Assembly: GCA_030544235.1 (NCBI GenBank)
Contig: CM060467.1
Coordinates: forward strand, 965,001 to 1,029,000
DNA from: Lepturacanthus savala
Taxonomy: Eukaryota; Chordata; Actinopteri; Scombriformes; Trichiuridae
Length of the DNA stretch: 64,000 nt
Direction of reading: 5' to 3'
Below the pieces are notes generated by a model that saw only the letters and a list, made by a program, of their open reading frames with translations, did not search any database and had not been told where the DNA came from. Made by a program: the position numbers and the translations under genes. This document shows positions 60,538-64,000 of this stretch, in pieces. Every line of letters begins with the position of its first letter. Within the stretch, counting starts at the first letter, position 1.

Positions 60538-62012
60538 TCAGAAACAGCACGTATGTTGTGCTTTTATTAAACATTTCTTTAATATTCTAAATGATTTATT
60601 TGCGTTTTCATGATTTTCTTGATATTTCCACATACGACTAATTTACCTACTTGTGTAATTCGTAGCATTAACGAGCTGCTAACGAGACACTCGTCATCGT
60701 GTGAAGTGGATCAGACTGAATTCACATTCTACACGTGTCTGAATTATTATTCCAACATAAAGTGACTGTGATGCTCGTGTTCATTTCATTTCTCTGCTCT
60801 TGAGTATTTTGCAAAAGCAGATTTGGTTTAAATTTGACTTTTTTTGCACTAACTTTGTTTGATAATTGGGAGAATGTCAGAAACGTCCTGTGGTTTAACC
60901 CTGAAGACACAAAAAGCTATTAACTAGTTTTATATTCTAGTCTTTTTAAGCATTTCGTGGCAGATTCTGTGTGATTTCTGAAAGAAATAAGGTTCAAATG
61001 ACCTGATGAATGATTTTAAAACCTTTGCTTCTTATTTTACTGTAGAGGATAATCTTCTATCTCTGAACATCTGTTTTCTCTCTTTTAACAAACAGCGACT
61101 TGTTGCATCAATCTTCTGTAAATCTTGACAACAGTGAAAACCCATTTTCCTCAGAGCATCTCTGCAGCGTATAATAATAAAATCTCTGTTATAACTGCTC
61201 TCATGGCTGTGTTTACTCTCCTTAATGGTGAAATTGGCAGGATTTCCTTTTAGAGCTGCTGCTACTGATTTACAACGCAGTCCCTGATTGGCTGGTTCCA
61301 CCCTAATTAACCCAAATTACTTTCCAAGTTATTGAAATCAATTTCAATGGAGAAAAGTCCAGACTGTCAAAGATCAGTGTAAACTAATGTTTAACTTTAT
61401 TATGACGCTTTCTTTCTGATTATTATTGCCCTATAAACTCCAGTAGACCCTTTTCTATTGTATTGATGTAAATCTGTATAACGCTGCAGTCCTCCACCTG
61501 TTTCCATATAGTTTTAGAGCCTTATTGAGTTATAAACCAGGTCTATTTATGGATCAGGATCCAGGGAGTGAGCTTCAAGTCTCTGTGACTCATGTTTATT
61601 ACTCGTTGGAGCATTTTCCACAATCAATAAAGAGACTCTTTGTCTTCTGCTGAGACCGTTGCTCATATCTTTAGTTTTCTTTTTCACACCTTTGAAGTTG
61701 GCGACGCTCTATTGTGAGAATTAAAGAAAAGTTTGACCCGGAGGTTTTTATCTCCCTCCGCTCAGATAAAAGCTGAGCAGATATGAGCAGATAGAGTTTA
61801 TGTGGAGGAAACTCCCTGATCAAGGTGTTTCTGTTCATAACGGAAAATTACCGTCTGTTATTTTGCTGCAGGATAAAATGACTTTAACTCGTCTGTTTGA
61901 CTGAAATTTATCTAATCGGATATTTAAACATATGGGAATATTTTTGAGCATTTACAGTAAAAATCTATTAAATAAAACTGCATTTGATGCATGGTTTGTA
62001 TTGTAAATGGCC

Positions 62013-63222
62013 AGTTTAACTATAGCATCAATAACACGCTAAGAAGTTTAACTATAGCATCAATAACATGCTAAGAAGTTTAACTACAGCATCAATAACA
62101 TGCTAAGAAGTTTAACTATAGCATCAATAACACGCTAAGAAGTTTAACTATAGCATCAATAACATGCTAAGAAGTTTAACTATAGCATCAATAACATGCT
62201 AAGAAGTTTAACTATAGCATCAATAACATGCTAAGAAGTTTAACTATAGCATCAATAACACGCTAAGAAGTTTAACTATAGCATCAATAACATGCTAAGA
62301 AGTTTAACTATAGCATCAATAACACGCTAAGAAGTTTAACTATAGCATCAATAACACGCTAAGAAGTTTAACTACAGCATCAATAACGCGCTAAGAAGTT
62401 TAACTATAGCATCAATAACACGCTAAGAAGTTTAACTACAGCATCAATAACACGCTAAGAAGTTTAACTACAGCATCAATAACATGCTAAGAAGTTTAAC
62501 TATAGCATCAATAACATGCTAAGAAGTTTAACTATAGCATCAATAACACGCTAAGAAGTTTAACTATAGCATCAATAACACGCTAAGAAGTTTAACTATA
62601 GCATCAATAACATGCTAAGAAGTTTAACTATAGCATCAATAACACGCTAAGAAGTTTAACTATAGCATCAATAACACGCTAAGAAGTTTAACTATAGCAT
62701 CAATAACACGCTAAGAAGTTTAACTACAGCATCAATAACACGCTAAGAAGTTTAACTACAGCATCAATAACACGCTAAGAAGTTTAACTACAGCATCAAT
62801 AACACGCTAAGAAGTTTAACTACAGCATCAATAACACGCTAAGAAGTTTAACTATAGCATCAATAACACGCTAAGAAGTTTAACTACAGCATCAATAACA
62901 CGCTAAGAAGTTTAACTACAGCATCAATAACATGCTAAGAAGTTTAACTATAGCATCAATAACACGCTAAGAAGTTTAACTATAGCATCAATAACACGCT
63001 AAGAAGTTTAACTATAGCATCAATAACATGCTAAGAAGTTTAACTAGCATCAATAACACGCTAAGAAGTTTAACTATAGCATCAATAACATGCTAAGAAG
63101 TTTAACTATAGCATCAATAACATGCTAAGAAGTTTAACTATAGCATCAATAACATGCTAAGAAGTTTAACTATAGCATCAATAACATGCTAAGAAGTTTA
63201 ACTATAGCATCAATAACATGCT
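62013..63222 (+). repeat. 32 bp minisatellite, about 38 copies
   Basis: The unit is GCTAAGAAGTTTAACTAT plus AGCATCAATAACA and C or T. Landmarks AAGAAG at 62041 and 63191 differ by 36 x 32 minus 2, explained by one unit near 63041 that lacks TA. Differences are confined mostly to ACGCT/ATGCT and CTATAG/CTACAG. Confidence 0.97.
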
Positions 63223-63552
63223 TCCTCTTCTACGTCGATGACGTCATGTTTTACTATGATTTTCTGTTCGGTGCCGTTTTTATTAAACTCTTCTCAGTTG
63301 TTGTTAAGTTATCACCAATGTTGAAACTATCAACACAAGCCTAGAGCGCCCTCTGGTGGTTTAGTGTGAAACTATGGCTAAACTATGAAAAAACGTGACT
63401 TATAGTCCAGAGAATACAGTAACTGGGTTTGTCAGAAAAAGAGAAGCAGCTCACACACGTGTGTTTTTCTGTTTTAAATTTAAACCATTTATTTTTATTT
63501 ATCTAACAGCTGATGTCCAGGTGCAGGAAATCCACAGAAATAGGAAGTGAAC
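63223..63552. other. Non-coding gap between two arrays
   Basis: 330 bp of non-repetitive sequence holding GATGACGTCATG at about 63238 (a full CRE palindrome TGACGTCA) and GAGCGCCCTCTGGTGG at about 63345, which resembles the CTCF core. No gene. Confidence 0.4.
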
Positions 63553-64000
63553 ACCTAGTGTAGCATCTAGTGTAGCGTCTAGTGCAACGTCTAGTGTAAC
63601 GTCTAGTGTAACATCTAGTGTAGCATCTAGTGTAGCGTCTAGTGCAACGTCTAGTGTAACGTCTAGTGTAACATCTAGTGTAGCATCTAGTGTAGCGTCT
63701 AGTGCAACGTCTAGTGTAGCGTCTAGTGTAACATCTAGTGTAGCATCTAGTGTAGCGTCTAGTGTAGCGTCTAGTGCAACGTCTAGTGTAGCGTCTAGTG
63801 TAACATCTAGTGTAGCATCTAGTGTAGCATCTAGTGTAACATCTAGTGTAGCATCTAGTGTAGCATCTAGTGTAGCATCTAGTGCAGCATCTAGTGCAGC
63901 ATCTAGTGTAACATCTAGTGCAGCATCTAGTGCAGCATCTAGTGTAACATCTAGTGTAACATCTAGTGCAGCATCTAGTGCAGCATCTAGTGTAGCATCT
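63553..64000 (+). repeat. 12 bp minisatellite, runs off the window
   Basis: About 37 copies of TCTAGTGTAGCA and variants (TGTAAC, TGCAGC, TGCAAC, CGTCTAG/CATCTAG) continuing to the last base. Confidence 0.97.

Noticed and set aside
62013..63222. CRISPR-like direct repeats
   Set aside because: Units are contiguous with no unique spacers and the genome is vertebrate; it is a minisatellite.

Overview
The window is eukaryotic, almost certainly teleost fish nuclear DNA and probably percomorph. It is AT-rich and mostly non-coding, with many GT/CA microsatellites, minisatellites and a ~250 bp non-autonomous transposon-like family common in percomorph genomes. It contains a GT-AG spliced vertebrate first exon. 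There is no bacterial, plasmid, phage or CRISPR content, and nearly all open reading frames are repeat translations.

The one gene recognised from protein sequence is on the plus strand near 50 kb. A CpG-rich promoter/5'UTR (about 49.69-50.35 kb) leads to coding exon 1 (50356-50620) of a plasma-membrane Na+/H+ exchanger of the NHE1 type (slc9a1, more like slc9a1a than the beta-NHE paralogue). The exon holds a signal-like hydrophobic N-terminus, an N-glycosylation sequon, the family motif TPFEISLWVLLASLMKLG and a consensus splice donor. Exon 2 was not found, so 50621-64000 reads as intron 1. It carries five large tandem arrays: GT, 23 bp x about 95, 32 bp x about 38, 22 bp, and a 12 bp array that runs off the end.

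A second promoter-like CpG-rich patch is at 19.75-19.98 kb. Its minus strand looks like an AUG-free first exon ending in a perfect donor (ACAG|GTGAGTAA). It points away from slc9a1, so the layout may be head-to-head. In human the head-to-head neighbour of SLC9A1 is WDTC1, but no WDTC1 coding sequence was found, so that name is only a hypothesis. A triplicated ~110 bp module with a CACGTG E-box lies just inside its intron.

The rest is intergenic or intronic. Islands of balanced-composition, ATTA/TAAT-containing sequence (about 1.6, 3.0-4.5, 9.6-10.1, 14.3-14.9, 15.9-16.2, 25.6-25.9, 26.85-27.0, 35.8-36.3, 43.8-44.2, 45.54-45.72 and 46.5-46.77 kb) stand out from the AT-rich background and could be cis-regulatory. 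That is inferred from composition only. The best motif case is 45.6 kb, with two RFX X-box matches. Other structure includes two long CAG/CTG arrays in opposite orientation (33 and 45 kb), a 31-32 bp minisatellite family in both orientations (15-17 and 39-41 kb), two 62 bp arrays, and several perfect inverted repeats. I found no clear new biological system. The most useful leads are the paired X-boxes, the E-box module beside the minus-strand promoter, and the inverted trinucleotide arrays.
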